This document shows, piece by piece, positions 34,115 through 43,799 of a DNA stretch of 64,000 nucleotides. The notes beneath the pieces are model-generated. The model made no database searches, was not told where the DNA came from, and was given only the letters and a program-made list of their open reading frames with translations. The first letter of the stretch is position 1; every line of letters starts with the position of its first letter. The translations under genes and the position numbers were made by a program. Source of the DNA: Tolypothrix tenuis PCC 7101. Its GTDB lineage: Bacteria > Cyanobacteriota > Cyanobacteriia > Cyanobacteriales > Nostocaceae. The DNA lies in assembly GCF_002368295.1 (NCBI RefSeq), contig NZ_AP018248.1:2787977-2851976 (forward strand). Reading direction: 5' to 3'.

Positions 34115-34624
34115 ATGCCTAGTAATTCTCTAATTTCAGAAGATTTGAATAGTGGTTTTGCAAGGCTTCAAGCTATTCAATGGGATAGGCTGGGCATGGG
34201 AGAAAAAGACGAAAGACTAACAGAACTAATGGTAGAATTTCTTTCACGAATTAGAGAATGGGCAAAATTTTTGCAAAGTGAGCAAAGGCATATTTTTCAA
34301 AATCTTGCTATCCAAATTCGCCCTAATATCGAACTCCCATGTTTCATGGTGGAATGGTTGGAAGAGTTAAAAGATAGCAACCGGATACAACCTTGGCGGG
34401 GGAGAAGTTATGTTATTCAAGGGTTATATAATTATTTATCTTGGTGCTATCTAAAAGAAATTGATGCAGTTCCTAACAATAGTCTTTCTGACCCTTATGA
34501 GCCATTAATCAAATTTTTGGAACTTGGTGGGGGGATATACGTGGAACATGGTTATTTTATGGATATTTATCCTAATTATGTTCACTTCTTTTTGGCTGTT
34601 GATAATGACAAGCCGGAGAGATAA
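34115..34624 (+). CDS. Hypothetical protein
   Basis: I do not recognise this 169-residue protein. It is soluble, Trp-rich and mixed alpha/beta in appearance: an N-terminal helical part (RLTELMVEFLSRIREWAKFL), a central QPWRGRSYVIQGLYNYLSW and a C-terminal stretch SDPYEPLIKFLELGGG then YVEHGYFMDIYPN, which would suit a small immunity-like or SMI1-type module, although no diagnostic residue is present. It is AT-rich relative to neighbours and isolated between family B repeats on both sides, which suggests acquisition or survival within a repeat-rich island. Confidence 0.7.
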   Translation: MPSNSLISEDLNSGFARLQAIQWDRLGMGEKDERLTELMVEFLSRIREWAKFLQSEQRHIFQNLAIQIRPNIELPCFMVEWLEELKDSNRIQPWRGRSYVIQGLYNYLSWCYLKEIDAVPNNSLSDPYEPLIKFLELGGGIYVEHGYFMDIYPNYVHFFLAVDNDKPER

Positions 34625-34903
34625 TATCAAATAAATAATGTTGGCGACACATCAATAATATTATAGAGGGCACGGCAACAGTAATACCATTTTGAAAAAA
34701 GAACGCGACAGATGGGTGAGGGCACGGCACCTGTAAGATATTTGATATACCAAAAGATTGTGGATGCCGTGCCCCTACATGGAATTTATCTGTCGCAAAC
34801 ATTATTTGAATTGGTATAAGATATTTGATATACCAAAAGATTGTGGATGCCGTGCCCCTACCGATTTGTCTACAAAAATGCAATTTTTTTATATTAAATT
34901 GGT
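34625..34903. repeat. Cluster of family B repeats (at least three partial or full units)
   Basis: Successive motifs GCGACACATC, ATACCATTTTGAAAAAAG...GACAGATGGGTGAGGG, GAATTTATCTGTCGCAAAC...GAATTGGTAT and a further GATATTTGATATACC...GTGCCCCTACC show one complete copy (34682-34819) inserted within or beside two others. Confidence 0.72.
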
Positions 34904-34950
34904 AAGTAAAAATGATTAAAACAGCTTTGAAAAAATTAATGTAAGCTGTT

Positions 34951-37071
34951 CTAAACAACTTGAAAATTAAAGCTGAGAGTTGCCCAATTGTTTACATCTA
35001 ATACATAAGAATCGGCAGCAGTAACGTTAATTTCTGTTTTCACAGGGCTGGCATTATGTAAATCTTGTAGTAAAGCTTGAGCGACTTCTAAGGGATTTAA
35101 TAATGGGCCGATGGGTTGTTGATCTGTCGTCTGATTTTTAGCGGTTTCCAAAGTAGTTAGGGTTTCATTGAAGGGACTGGTGCTAAAAATTAGTTGATGT
35201 TCGCATTCATAAGCTGGGCCTGGAATTACCCATTCAGCAGCCGCAGCGCTTTGTGGTAAGGTAAATGTTTCACCTGGGGCGATGACTAATTGTTTCACCA
35301 AGGGTTTAGCTGGGGAACTGTTGGGTTCTGAGGAAGTTTGCCAGGGATAAAATGCGATCGCACTTCTGTTATTCTTTAATCCCAGTAAGATTAAATATAC
35401 GGCGCGATCGCCTAAATTTTGTAAGCGATATTGCAATTTACTACCAATGGGTACAATCCTAGTGCTGGGTGATTTGTTGATTGCTGTATCATTACCCAGA
35501 GTCCGCATGGTTTCTCGTTGCATAACTACACGCGGCGACAAAGTGTTAATAATCTCCAGGCTGGCTTTAATAGCTAACCGGGAAGAACCTTCATTTTCGG
35601 TAAGTCGCCATAATTTGGCTGCTAACAATGTCGGGAATTTCGGTGCAACCTTTTGCACTGCGATTTTTACCGCTTCTCCGGGTTCGCCAGCAATGTTAGG
35701 TATGGCTTCGCCACTGAGAGAAAATAAATTGTAGCGTGTAGGAGTTTGTGAAAGTTTGCCAAATAGATAATCTGCTGGTTGTTCTCCCGCCACGACAGCC
35801 GAAACATGAGCGATGGAAGCAAAAGCGCTGGTAGCATCTACTCGTTCAATTCTTTCTAATGCTGTATCTAAAGCGACAATTAAACTGATACTGCGGGGTA
35901 AAACGCGCACAGTTTCTTGTACCAGTTGCCCTACTTGTAAAGGATTAGTAGGATTACTAGTAGAAAGTTGTGCTTTAGCTGTTAACCCAGCACGCGATCG
36001 CAATATTAGCGGTTCTCCGGTAACTAAGCTAAATCGGGAGTTAATACTGTAGTTTTCCAATACTTGGGGTGGTAATCCCGCTAACCATAAACTTACGGTT
36101 TTGCCATCTTCTTCTATGGCTGTAATTGCACCTTCACCCCCAACTGAGATATTAGGGGCAAAATTATCTGCAATTAAAGCCGCTTGGGGATTTTTCTTAC
36201 TACTGACTAAAGCTGGCTGCTGCTTGCTACCCAGCTTACGCATCGCCGTTTCTACCTGGGAAAGGCTGACTTGAATTGTCTTAGTTGGTGTAACTTCCCA
36301 TAAATATTGTGTCAAAGCGTAGGTAAATAACCCCGCACTAAAACCTGATAGCAATACTTCCCGCGCGGCTTGCTGGGAATCTCCTGTGGCGGATAATAGC
36401 AAGGGTGGGGTAACTTCTCCCTTAATGAGAGAATTTTGCGTTTTTAGCTGTTTAAGAAATTCCTGTTCTGCTGTTGCTAGCTGACTATTTACTTCGGGAC
36501 GAGAACGCACTCTTAAGCCTGGTAACCCAGCACTATTTGGTGCATAGTAGCTAGTATCTAATACCGCAGTGACCCGATCTGTAGAGAGCGATCGCAACAA
36601 TAATAATAAAGTTTCTTCTAATAAATAATTGCTATTTTGCCCATTTTGTGTATTAGCTGCGATGATTGCATTTTGCACTTGATCGGCTTCTACTTTGATG
36701 CGAGTACCGTAGCCGCTAAAGTGAAACACAACAACATCGCCTGTTCTCGCTTGCTTACCCAGATGTTCTAAAAAAGCCGCTTCGATAAATTCTCGGTTAG
36801 CTTGTTCTTCCGTTAAAGTCAGAATATTGGCTGCAGGGAAGCCAAAGCGATGCATCAGCAGTTCTTTTTGCAGTTCAACATCAGTCAAACACCCACTCAA
36901 AGCAGGATTTTGGGAGTATTGATTAATGCCAACCAACAATGCCAACTTACGCACGCTAGGTTGCGCTAACGCTTGGTAATAGCGATTTCCCCAGTTCAAC
37001 CACTCAGCCTCAGTTATACCCAAAACTGCGAGAGTTGAACCAATCCGTTGTAAAAAAGTCCGACGCTTCAT
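34951..37071 (-). CDS. Caspase-fold pseudo-protease (Tyr/Ser in place of His/Cys) with Tat signal and DUF4384
   Basis: This 706-residue protein begins KRRTFLQRIG and a hydrophobic stretch (STLAVLGI), a probable twin-arginine signal. The caspase (p20-like) domain spans about 40-290: LALLVGINQY, then HFSGYG with Tyr121 where caspases have His, and VLDTSYYAP with Ser174 where DxCxSG has Cys. Cyanobacterial orthocaspase-like proteins with such Tyr/Ser substitution have been noted before and are expected to lack protease activity. The C-terminal third resembles DUF4384 (RAVYLILLGLKNNRSAIAFYPW). Likely an exported scaffold or binding protein. It is transcribed alone and is close to an intact caspase-STAND gene on the same strand. 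Confidence 0.85.
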   Translation of the reverse strand: MKRRTFLQRIGSTLAVLGITEAEWLNWGNRYYQALAQPSVRKLALLVGINQYSQNPALSGCLTDVELQKELLMHRFGFPAANILTLTEEQANREFIEAAFLEHLGKQARTGDVVVFHFSGYGTRIKVEADQVQNAIIAANTQNGQNSNYLLEETLLLLLRSLSTDRVTAVLDTSYYAPNSAGLPGLRVRSRPEVNSQLATAEQEFLKQLKTQNSLIKGEVTPPLLLSATGDSQQAAREVLLSGFSAGLFTYALTQYLWEVTPTKTIQVSLSQVETAMRKLGSKQQPALVSSKKNPQAALIADNFAPNISVGGEGAITAIEEDGKTVSLWLAGLPPQVLENYSINSRFSLVTGEPLILRSRAGLTAKAQLSTSNPTNPLQVGQLVQETVRVLPRSISLIVALDTALERIERVDATSAFASIAHVSAVVAGEQPADYLFGKLSQTPTRYNLFSLSGEAIPNIAGEPGEAVKIAVQKVAPKFPTLLAAKLWRLTENEGSSRLAIKASLEIINTLSPRVVMQRETMRTLGNDTAINKSPSTRIVPIGSKLQYRLQNLGDRAVYLILLGLKNNRSAIAFYPWQTSSEPNSSPAKPLVKQLVIAPGETFTLPQSAAAAEWVIPGPAYECEHQLIFSTSPFNETLTTLETAKNQTTDQQPIGPLLNPLEVAQALLQDLHNASPVKTEINVTAADSYVLDVNNWATLSFNFQVV

Positions 37072-37165
37072 AAATTCGCTATCAGCCCTCAGCCCATCAG
37101 CATAACAGCTTAAAGGGCTAAAGCCTGTAGTGTAAAGTTAAACTCGATACTGTTTGGGAATAGCA

Positions 37166-37300
37166 AGGGGCAAGGGGCAAGGGGCATGGGGCATGGGGCA
37201 TTGGTAATGGGTAATGGGTAATAGGTAATTGGTAATTGGAATATCTTCCTGTCCCCTTGTCACCCCATCTCCCCAGTCCCCAGTCCCTAGTCCCCAGTCC
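37166..37300. repeat. Low-complexity heptamer arrays
   Basis: GGGGCAA/GGGGCAT and GGTAATT/GGGTAAT heptamers, then CCCCAGTCCC(T/C) units, in the gap between the pseudo-caspase and sat genes. Confidence 0.75.
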
Positions 37301-38479
37301 CTAAGCCAAAACTTGCACTTTCATTGCTCTTGCTAACTCCGCCGCTACCTCTGGACGAGAAAATTCTGGGGGAGGTAGTTCACCTCGGCGCAGCATTTCT
37401 CTAACTTTGGTTCCCGACAGGTGAACACGTTCTTCTGGTTTGCTGGGACTAGTTTTGGTTGTCGCCATTTGTTTGGTACGGGTACAGTAAAACGCGTGTT
37501 CAAACATCATGGGAACAATCCCTAATTCGCCTGGCTCAAATTCATCAAAGATGTATTGAGCATCGTAGGTGCCATAGTAATCACCAACGCCAGCATGATC
37601 ACGTCCCACAATAAAGTGAGTACAACCGTAGTTCTTACGAACTAAAGCATGGAAAATGGCTTCTCTGGGGCCAGCGTAACGCATAGCGGCTGGGTTAATT
37701 GCCAAAATCACCCGATCCACAGGATAGTAATGTTCCAGCAAAATTTCATAGCAGCGCATCCGCACATCAGCCGGGATGTCATCTTCTTTTGTTGCCCCTA
37801 CTAATGGATGTAAAAATAGACCATCTACAATTTCCAAAGCGCACTTTTGAATATATTCATGGGCGCGGTGGATGGGGTTGCGAGTTTGAAAGCCAACGAT
37901 AGTTTTCCAGCCTTTAGTTTGGAACATTTGCCGAGATGCGGCAGGATCGATTTGGTAGGCGGGAAAATGAGGATGGGGATCGCGTTGTAATAGCCAGACA
38001 TCACCAGCCAGATTTACAGACCCTTGGTTATAGAGTACTTGTACGCCTGGATGTTTAGCATCATCAGTGCGATAGACATTAATAGCTTCGCGGGTTTTGT
38101 CGTAGGTATACTTTTGGGATAGCTGTAAAACCCCGATATACTCGCCATTGGGGTTATCCAGACGAATTAAGCCACCTTCCTTGAGTGGGGAAGCTACTTC
38201 TTCGGTTACCGACAGTGTAATAGGAATTGACCAAACAAGACCATTAGCTAGGCGCATTTCCGTAACCACGCGATCGTAGTCTTCCTGGTTCATAAAACCT
38301 TTGAGTGGACTAAAACCGCCGATCGCAATCATCTCTAAATCAGAAACGGCTCGCTCGTCAAGTTGCACTCTTGGCAAAAACTCAGCCTTCGAGAGAAACT
38401 CTTCTCTTTGTTCTGGTGTGGCAATGCGATTAACCAACTGTCCACCGTGCGGGGCTATGGCTTCTGGATGGTGACTCAA
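37301..38479 (-). CDS. sat: Sulfate adenylyltransferase (ATP sulfurylase)
   Basis: This 392-residue homomeric ATP sulfurylase has the signature QTRNPIHRAHEY (HxxH nucleotide-binding), GRDHAGVGDYYGTY and a C-terminal LSGTKVREMLRRGE. It activates sulfate to adenosine phosphosulfate, the first step of assimilatory sulfate reduction. The open frame at the expected N-terminus (SHHPEAIAPHGG) begins with TTG at 38477-38479 preceded by AGAGGGG on the coding strand; no upstream in-frame ATG fits, so a TTG start is likely. Single-gene unit; APS kinase or reductase genes are not adjacent. Confidence 0.94.
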   Translation of the reverse strand: MSHHPEAIAPHGGQLVNRIATPEQREEFLSKAEFLPRVQLDERAVSDLEMIAIGGFSPLKGFMNQEDYDRVVTEMRLANGLVWSIPITLSVTEEVASPLKEGGLIRLDNPNGEYIGVLQLSQKYTYDKTREAINVYRTDDAKHPGVQVLYNQGSVNLAGDVWLLQRDPHPHFPAYQIDPAASRQMFQTKGWKTIVGFQTRNPIHRAHEYIQKCALEIVDGLFLHPLVGATKEDDIPADVRMRCYEILLEHYYPVDRVILAINPAAMRYAGPREAIFHALVRKNYGCTHFIVGRDHAGVGDYYGTYDAQYIFDEFEPGELGIVPMMFEHAFYCTRTKQMATTKTSPSKPEERVHLSGTKVREMLRRGELPPPEFSRPEVAAELARAMKVQVLA

Positions 38480-38743
38480 CGTAATCCCCTCTTCGAGTTA
38501 AGGTAATTGTTTCAAACTATGTACTAACTTATCAAAATGCTGGTACACAGATAAAAAGAGTTTCGGGAATTACTACAGCTTGTGTTTAATCTTGTATGGG
38601 TAAGTCATCGCAAAGCATTAATTTTATTGGTGGATTAAACAAGAAGAATCCAGAAAAACTACTATAACGCAAACTTATGTAATTCAATCATTTACCCTTT
38701 CCCCTTTCCCCCTTCCCCTTTCACCCCTATTTCTTCATAGCCC

Positions 38744-41700
38744 TCAACGGGGAATAATTACACTTGGATCTAATTTTCGGGCTTGATTAAATTTAGCGTT
38801 AGCACCTTTAATGTCTCCATCCAACTGCGATAAAGCTTGACCTTGGTTAACCAGAAATTGAGCTTTTTCGGTATTGCTCCAGTTAGCATAGTTGAGACAG
38901 GTTTGGGCTGCGCCTTTAGCTTCGTCAGTTTTGGCTTGTACAAGGGCGGGATGGTTGTGTAAGCGATCGCACCCTATTTTTAGCCAATCTTGCCAATTAC
39001 CACCAAGCCATAACCTTACTGTGTTGTCTTCACTACCACTGACAATGTACTTGCCATCGGGACTGAACGCCGCCGCCTTGATAAGTGCTGTATGACCGTT
39101 GAGGGTATGGAGCAACTTACCGTTTGTATCCCACAACCGTAGAGTGTTGTCAAAACTACCACTGACAATGTACTTGCCATCGGGACTGAACGCTACTGCA
39201 TTGATTATATTGGTATGACCGTTGAGGATATGGAGCAACTTACCGTTCGTATCCCACAACCTCAGCGTTTTGTCAAAACTACTACTGACAATATACTTGC
39301 TATCGGGACTGAACGCTACTGCATTGATTATATTGGTATGACCGTTGAGGATATGGAGCAACTTACCGTTCGTATCCCACAACCTCAGCGTTTTGTCAGA
39401 ACTACCACTAACAATGTACTTGCCATCGGGACTGAACGCTACTGCATTGATTATATGGGTATGACCCTTGAGGATATGGAGCAACTTACCGTTTGCATCC
39501 CACAAATTCAGTGTTTTGTCATAACTGCCACTGATAATATACTTGCCATCGGGACTGAACGCTAGTGCCACAACAGGTTTTGTATGACTGTTGAGGGTGT
39601 AGAGCAAATCGCCGTTCGTATCCCACAACCGTAAAGTGTTGTCAAAACTACCACTAACAATATACTTGCCATTAGGACTGAACACTATCGCATTGACAAT
39701 ATCGGTATGACCGTTGAGGGTATGGAGCAAATTACCGTTCGTATCCCACAACTTGAGTGTGTTGTCAGAACTGCCACTAACAATATACTTGCCATCAGGA
39801 CTGAACGCCACTGGCAAAACAGGTTTTGTATGACTGTTGAGGGTGTGGAGCAACTTACCGTTTATATTCCACAACTTGAGTGTGTTGTCAGAACTGTCAC
39901 TGACAATATATTTGCCATTGGGACTGAACACTACCGCATTGACAATATTGGTATGATCAATGAGGGTGTAGTGCAAATCGCCGTTCGTATCCCACAACCT
40001 CAGCGTTTTGTCTTCACTGCCACTGACAATATACTTGCCATCAGGACTGAACGCTACCGCATTGACAGATCCTGTATGACCATCAAGGGTGTAGAGCAAA
40101 TCTCCGTTTGTATCCCACAACTTCAGCGTTTTGTCATCACTGCCACTAACAATATACTTGCCATCAGGACTGAACGCTACCGCATTGACAGATCCTGTAT
40201 GATCATTGAAGGTGTAAAGCAAATTGCCGTTCGTATCCCATAACCTCAGTGTGCTGTCTTCACTGCCACTAACAATATGCTTGCCATCGGGACTGAACGC
40301 TACTGTATTGACCTCTTCTGTATGACCGTTAAGCGTGTGGAGTAACTGACCGTTTACATCCCACAACCTTAGCGTGCTGTCTTCACTGCCACTAACAATA
40401 TGCTTGCCATCGGGACTGAACGCCACTGCTCTAATACTATCAGTATGACCATTGAGGATGTGGAGTAACTGACCGCTTATATCCCACAACCTCAACGTGT
40501 TGTCATCACTGCCACTGACAATATACTTGCCATCGGGACTGAACGCCACTGCTCTAATACTATCAGTATGATCTTTGAGGATGTGTAGTAACTGACCGCT
40601 TATATTCCACAACCTCAACGTGTTGTCATCACTACCACTGACAATATACTTGCCATTGGGACTGAATGCTACCGTATTGACAATATTGGTATGACCATTG
40701 AGGATGTGGAGTAATTTGCCGTTTGTATCCCACAACCTCAGCGTTTTGTCATCACTACCAGTGACAATATACTTGCTATCGGAACTGAACGCCACTGCTC
40801 TAATACTATCAGTATGACCATTGAGGATGTGGAGTAATTTGCCATTTGTATCCCACAACCTTACTGTGTTGTCCCGACTACTACTGACAATATACTTGCC
40901 ATCAGGACTGAAAGCCAGTCTATTCACATTATCTATATGTCCGGAGAAAATATTGCGCTCACGAATAACTTCTATTGCTTCTGATAAACTAGACTGAACT
41001 TCACTCAGCACTTTGTTAAGGGATGACTGACTTTCACCAGTTGCCTGAATTGCTAAAATTAATGGCTCTACATTTGTTTGTATTAACAATAAATTCTTAA
41101 TATTTGCAGCTTTTTCTCGTAAACTAGCAATTTTTGCTTGTTGTTTTGCAATAACTTCCTGTTTATGTGATTCTTTAGCAAATTTTGTGGCTCTAGCTTC
41201 TTGGTTTTTGGCAATAGCTTCCTGCTGACGAGATTCTTGAGCAAATTCTTTAGCTTTAGCTTCTTGATTTTTAGCGATCGCAGTTTGTTGTTTGGCAATA
41301 GCTTCCTGCTGACGCGATTCCTTGGCAAATTCTCTAGCTTTGGCTTCCTGAGTTTTAGCGATCGCAGTTTGTTGTTTGGCTATAGCTTCCTGTTGACGGG
41401 ATTCCTCGGCAAATTTTTTCGCTTTAGCTTCTTGAGTTTTGGCGTTTTGGGCTTGTTCTTTAGCAATAGCTTCCTGTTTGCGCGACTCTAAGCCAAAAAT
41501 TGTAGATGCGATCGCCCCTATAGCTACTACTGCTACAAAAGAAGCCACTGCGCCTAACTGGAACCATCTATTTCGCCGGCGTTGTTGAATGCTTTTTTGA
41601 ACAAACTCAGATGCTAAATGCGAAAGTAAACCGAGTTCCCCATATTCTTGTAAGAAATTCTCTGCTTCTGCTAATTTTGGCCCGGTAAATAGATAATCTT

Positions 41701-43735
41701 TCGACTTGTTTTTACTTTCCCACTCTTGTGCTGCTGCTTCAATCTTACGTTCAATACGGATTGCGACTCGGTTTTCTGTTACCCAAGAACGCAACTTTGG
41801 CCAATAGCGAATTAGTGCTTCATGGGCTACATCCACTACTGTCACTGTCTTTTCACTCTCACCCCTTGCTTGTAGTTCTGATGTAACAACTAATCTCGCA
41901 TCTGCCAATTTGCTCAGTACTTGTTCTACTACTGCTGCAGATTCCTGGGAGTTGATTAATTCTGTTTTAAATACCTGTCTGCGGGTATCTTCTATTCCCT
42001 CTCCCAAGTGAGTTAATTCGATAAATATGCGTTTAGCAGTTGCTTTTTCTTCTTGAGTCTCGAACGCATCATAAACTTCATCTGCCCGTTTTTGTAGCGT
42101 CCCTTTCACTCCCCCCAGGCGGCTATATTCTGCCAGTGTTAAGCGATTTACCTCTCGCTTGCGCCACAATTCTGTCAGGGTGTATTGCAACAAAGGCAAA
42201 GTACCAGGGCCTTCAACATCGGCTAACATTTGTTCTACTAGTTCCCGTTGCACTTCTAAACCTACTTGATAAGCAGGTTGGGTAATGGCTTCTGTCAACT
42301 CCTTTTTATTCATGGGAGTGACAGTAATGAGATTTGCTTGAATTTTCTGTGCTAATCCTGCATATTCCTGTTCTGCACATTTGCCAAAGAAATCTGCCCG
42401 CATTGTCACTACAACTGTCAACAGAGAATTATTTAATGCCCCTAAAAAGCATTCAAAAAACCGCTGTCTCTCCCTTTCATTTTGACAGAGAGTAAAAACT
42501 TCTTCTAATTGGTCAATTACCAGGATGAAACGCTGAGTGTTAGCATCAGGTTCTAGTTCATGGGATAATTCTAGCGATCGCAGTTTGGTTTGAATTAATT
42601 GCGTTAATCCGCTTGCACCTTTGTTAAGTAATTCTTCAGCCGTTGCTAACTCTTCCCCATGCCCAAATACTCTAGCTAAACTCTGCATGGGATATTTTCC
42701 GGGGCGAAAAGTCTTGATTACCCATTGATCGCTTCCGCCTAATCTTTTACCTAATTTCAGCTGATAAAGTAAACCTGCTTTCACTACACTAGACTTACCA
42801 CTTCCAGAAGCCCCAATCACAGCTAAAAAATTTCCTTGGCGAATATTTTCTAACAGCGAATCGGTTAAAGCGGTGCGTCCGTAAAAATATTTGGGGTCTG
42901 AATCATTAAATTCAAAAGCTGCTAAACCTTTGTAGGGGCAGAATTCTGCCATTAACACCGCACGGTCAATTTTTTCTTTTTGTCCCGTGAGGATAATTTC
43001 TCCGCCAGTGTTGTGAAAAATAGGACGCTGACGGGCAGTTTTTAACTGTTGCTGAACTAAGTCAACCAGTGAGTAGTTTGTCACCCAGTCTTCAGCATGA
43101 TTTTCTGGTTTTAGCGCTTCTACTAATGCGCCACTCAATATCCCATGATTGCTACTCAAGTCTTCATAAGCGACTTCAAAGCCACGGGAAGCTGCAATTA
43201 AACATCTATCCTTAGTTTCAAAACTGCCCGGATCGGCATCATGGAAATTAATAAATTCGCCGCTATGACAACAATCTAACCAAACTATTTGCTGCCGTAC
43301 TGGGGATGATTGTAAGAGTTTACGTAACCAGTCTAGAGACAGTCCCCAATCTCCCATCAAAGGACAAGTATCGCTGGTGCCTAAAAAGCCTTCTATGACT
43401 CCACCTATATCTTTACGTAAACCATGCCCGGCAAAAAATAACAAAGCTGTATCAGGAATACTACGTCCAGGGGGGTTGAAGAGTTGGACAATTGCTGTTT
43501 CTAATTCTTTAATTGTTAGCTGCTGTTGCGGATCGACAAACCAGGAGCCATCCTGATTATAAGCTGCTGGTAATCGCTCGACATGGAACTTGCCATAGGT
43601 TTCTAAGACTTGGGCTATGGCTTCAGCATCAATTGCTGGTGCTTGGAGATGCGGCGGGCGATCGCTAGCTTTTTCAATTAGCGTCGGATAGCGATTAATC
43701 CCGATCACCAGTGCTTCTCTTTCCATAGTCGCCAA
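38744..43735 (-). CDS. Caspase-nSTAND-coiled coil-WD40 (16 repeats) NLR-like protein
   Basis: 1,663 residues in five parts. (1) A caspase/metacaspase domain, about 5-250, with His104 in FFAGHG and Cys156 in LDCCHSG, both intact. (2) An nSTAND1-type NTPase, about 266-700, opening CPYKGLAAFEFNDSD, with Walker A GASGSGKSS at 308-316 and Walker B FILVIDQLEE near 403. (3) A hydrophobic, probably transmembrane helix near 748-766. (4) A coiled coil of QEAIAKQQTAIAK-type repeats. (5) Sixteen WD40 blades of 41 residues with the core FSPDGKYIVSGS, then a short helical tail. This is the architecture of bacterial NLR-like sensors: WD40 recognises a ligand, STAND oligomerises, caspase cuts a target. The blades are nearly identical, showing recent duplication. 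It is divergent from the 43800-45818 operon across 64 bp. Confidence 0.92.
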   Translation of the reverse strand: MATMEREALVIGINRYPTLIEKASDRPPHLQAPAIDAEAIAQVLETYGKFHVERLPAAYNQDGSWFVDPQQQLTIKELETAIVQLFNPPGRSIPDTALLFFAGHGLRKDIGGVIEGFLGTSDTCPLMGDWGLSLDWLRKLLQSSPVRQQIVWLDCCHSGEFINFHDADPGSFETKDRCLIAASRGFEVAYEDLSSNHGILSGALVEALKPENHAEDWVTNYSLVDLVQQQLKTARQRPIFHNTGGEIILTGQKEKIDRAVLMAEFCPYKGLAAFEFNDSDPKYFYGRTALTDSLLENIRQGNFLAVIGASGSGKSSVVKAGLLYQLKLGKRLGGSDQWVIKTFRPGKYPMQSLARVFGHGEELATAEELLNKGASGLTQLIQTKLRSLELSHELEPDANTQRFILVIDQLEEVFTLCQNERERQRFFECFLGALNNSLLTVVVTMRADFFGKCAEQEYAGLAQKIQANLITVTPMNKKELTEAITQPAYQVGLEVQRELVEQMLADVEGPGTLPLLQYTLTELWRKREVNRLTLAEYSRLGGVKGTLQKRADEVYDAFETQEEKATAKRIFIELTHLGEGIEDTRRQVFKTELINSQESAAVVEQVLSKLADARLVVTSELQARGESEKTVTVVDVAHEALIRYWPKLRSWVTENRVAIRIERKIEAAAQEWESKNKSKDYLFTGPKLAEAENFLQEYGELGLLSHLASEFVQKSIQQRRRNRWFQLGAVASFVAVVAIGAIASTIFGLESRKQEAIAKEQAQNAKTQEAKAKKFAEESRQQEAIAKQQTAIAKTQEAKAREFAKESRQQEAIAKQQTAIAKNQEAKAKEFAQESRQQEAIAKNQEARATKFAKESHKQEVIAKQQAKIASLREKAANIKNLLLIQTNVEPLILAIQATGESQSSLNKVLSEVQSSLSEAIEVIRERNIFSGHIDNVNRLAFSPDGKYIVSSSRDNTVRLWDTNGKLLHILNGHTDSIRAVAFSSDSKYIVTGSDDKTLRLWDTNGKLLHILNGHTNIVNTVAFSPNGKYIVSGSDDNTLRLWNISGQLLHILKDHTDSIRAVAFSPDGKYIVSGSDDNTLRLWDISGQLLHILNGHTDSIRAVAFSPDGKHIVSGSEDSTLRLWDVNGQLLHTLNGHTEEVNTVAFSPDGKHIVSGSEDSTLRLWDTNGNLLYTFNDHTGSVNAVAFSPDGKYIVSGSDDKTLKLWDTNGDLLYTLDGHTGSVNAVAFSPDGKYIVSGSEDKTLRLWDTNGDLHYTLIDHTNIVNAVVFSPNGKYIVSDSSDNTLKLWNINGKLLHTLNSHTKPVLPVAFSPDGKYIVSGSSDNTLKLWDTNGNLLHTLNGHTDIVNAIVFSPNGKYIVSGSFDNTLRLWDTNGDLLYTLNSHTKPVVALAFSPDGKYIISGSYDKTLNLWDANGKLLHILKGHTHIINAVAFSPDGKYIVSGSSDKTLRLWDTNGKLLHILNGHTNIINAVAFSPDSKYIVSSSFDKTLRLWDTNGKLLHILNGHTNIINAVAFSPDGKYIVSGSFDNTLRLWDTNGKLLHTLNGHTALIKAAAFSPDGKYIVSGSEDNTVRLWLGGNWQDWLKIGCDRLHNHPALVQAKTDEAKGAAQTCLNYANWSNTEKAQFLVNQGQALSQLDGDIKGANAKFNQARKLDPSVIIPR

Positions 43736-43799
43736 TTAATTTAAGTATCGAATAAACTTAATGTTAATCATGTAACTTCAAATATTCGTAATTTTCCTC
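43736..43799. promoter_or_regulatory. 64-bp divergent promoter region between caspase-STAND and its neighbour operon
   Basis: Short AT-rich gap with start codons pointing outward on both sides, so both transcripts must begin here or within the coding regions. Shared control is likely; no clear -10/-35 pair could be assigned. Confidence 0.5.

Noticed and set aside
39215..40243. Long plus-strand frames opposite the WD40 region
   Set aside because: Antisense shadows of the highly periodic WD40 coding DNA (123-bp units keep the complement open); no independent signals.
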